From the NCBI GenBank assembly GCA_964651005.1, contig CAZYVL010000002.1, forward strand, positions 1-54,605: 54,605 bases of DNA, written 5' to 3'. Shown one piece after another: positions 53,925-54,605 of the stretch (positions within the stretch are counted from its first letter, which is position 1; every line of letters begins with the position of its first letter). The position numbers and the translations under genes are program-made. The DNA comes from DATMFV01 sp964651005 (GTDB lineage Bacteria; Verrucomicrobiota; Verrucomicrobiia; Chthoniobacterales; Chthoniobacteraceae). Below the pieces are notes generated by a model, which searched no databases, was not told the origin of the DNA, and worked only from the letters and a program-made list of their open reading frames with translations.

Positions 53925-54057
53925 ATTTTACAGAAAATCGCTCCGGGATGGTTCGGTTTCCACCTCGGGCGGTTTTTTCGTCCCCGGTTTCGACCCCCGC
54001 CTTCCGGCCGGGCCGCGAGCGAGGGACACAGAGCCACGAAAACAAAGCCACGAATTT

Positions 54058-54171
54058 ATGAAAGTGAGAGCATCGGTAAAAAGATTGTGCGAGTCTTGCA
54101 AGATCGTGAAACGCAAGAACGTGGTGCGCGTGCTGTGCAAAAACGCCCGGCATAAGCAGCGGCAAGGTTGA
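54058..54171 (+). CDS. rpmJ: 50S ribosomal protein L36
   Basis: A 37-residue zinc-binding protein. MKVRASVKRLCESCKIVKRK at the start and VLCKNARHKQRQG at the end give the Cys11-Cys14-Cys27-His32 zinc site. It lies 133 bases after infA, in a sequence that otherwise shows only a C/G-rich stretch, and 30 bases before rpsM. No SD precedes the ATG. Confidence 0.97.
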   Translation: MKVRASVKRLCESCKIVKRKNVVRVLCKNARHKQRQG

Positions 54172-54201
54172 TTTTCGGAGAAATTGAATTTTTTTCAGCA
54201 T

Positions 54202-54579
54202 ATGCCACGACTACTTGGAGTTGAAATTCCCGGCGACAAACGCATCGAAGCCTCGCTGCCGTACATCTACGGCATCGGGCCTTCCTGGGCGAAGAAGATC
54301 CTCGAACAGACCAACATCAACCCCGACATCCGCGCGAAGGATCTGTCGGTGGAGCAGATCAACCAGATCATCCAGGCGGTCACCGCCAACAAGATCCTCA
54401 TCGAGGGCGATCTTCGTCGCGACATCCAGGGCAACCTGAAGCGGCTCCAGGCGATCAACTGCTACCGTGGCCTGCGCCATCGCCGGGGTCTCCCGGTTCG
54501 TGGCCAGCGTACCTCCACCAACGCCCGCACCCGCAAGGGGCCGCGCCGGACCGTCGGCGTGCAGCGCGCCAAGAAATAG
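54202..54579 (+). CDS. rpsM: 30S ribosomal protein S13
   Basis: A 125-residue protein of the 30S head that contacts the P-site tRNA. GVEIPGDKRIEASLPYIYGI, the helix-hairpin-helix region, and RGLPVRGQRTSTNARTRKGP at the C-terminus are typical. I started at the ATG 54202 (MPRLLGVE); a TTG six codons upstream is an unlikely alternative. It is the first gene of the alpha-operon part, which continues off the window. Confidence 0.98.
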   Translation: MPRLLGVEIPGDKRIEASLPYIYGIGPSWAKKILEQTNINPDIRAKDLSVEQINQIIQAVTANKILIEGDLRRDIQGNLKRLQAINCYRGLRHRRGLPVRGQRTSTNARTRKGPRRTVGVQRAKK

Positions 54580-54605
54580 CGGGGCCTTTCAAACGCTCCG
54601 GAATT

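Noticed and set aside
53925..54057. Possible terminator after infA (C/G-rich stretch followed by TTTTTT near 53982)
   Set aside because: The arms before the T-run do not pair well enough, and rpmJ and rpsM follow in the same direction.

Overview
The window is a GC-rich (roughly 60-65%), gene-dense stretch of a Gram-negative bacterial chromosome. The 100-N run near the left end shows it is a draft scaffold. An outer membrane is implied by an LptF-type LPS permease, an ExbB/ExbD/TonB-like operon, a lipoprotein and an O-antigen/exopolysaccharide cluster. The ribosomal block with adk between secY and map, the scarcity of Shine-Dalgarno (SD) sequences before ribosomal genes, and the G-rich tandem repeats between convergent genes suggest Verrucomicrobiota or a related PVC lineage. 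This is an inference, not a demonstrated placement.

Layout. (1) 1-8.3 kb, minus strand: the start of aspartate kinase (lysC), a scaffold gap, then a polysaccharide cluster. The cluster holds a GT4 glycosyltransferase that reads in frame into a kinase-like domain, a thymidylate-kinase-like protein, a nucleotidyltransferase-like protein, an acyltransferase, two GT2 enzymes and a broken GDP-mannose-3,5-epimerase-like gene. Several of these genes overlap by 1-10 bases and look translationally coupled. (2) 8.4-25 kb, mixed housekeeping: SDR39U1, the glutamate synthase large subunit with a divergent Lrp/AsnC-type regulator, a phosphodiester glycosidase, rfbA, a DUF1015 protein, a 3D-domain lipoprotein, recO, marC, a Xer recombinase, rnhA, a secreted NlpC/P60-like protein and lptF. 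(3) 25-28.6 kb: two toxin-antitoxin modules flanking a GlcD-type oxidase, then a class II aldolase. (4) 28.7-37.2 kb: pyruvate kinase, a tRNA-dihydrouridine synthase, an ExbB-ExbD-TonB-like-zinc-ribbon operon, guaB, a UVR-motif protein and an aldo/keto reductase. (5) 37.6-54.6 kb: the str-S10-spc ribosomal superoperon, rpsL through rpsM, running off toward the alpha operon.

The ribosomal block is nearly canonical but lacks tuf, rpsN and rpmD at their usual places. It also carries an exported coiled-coil protein inserted between rpsS and rplV, which is the most unusual gene in the window. Other points worth attention are an ExbD with Asn at the position of the essential membrane Asp, an IMP dehydrogenase with Ser at a conserved Asp, and the GT4-kinase-like fusion. 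There are also G-quadruplex-capable repeats at two convergent junctions, a toxin-antitoxin promoter that predicts a leaderless transcript, and an adk whose best ribosome-binding site points to an out-of-frame ATG. Some of the frame problems lie in G/C homopolymers and may be draft-sequence errors.
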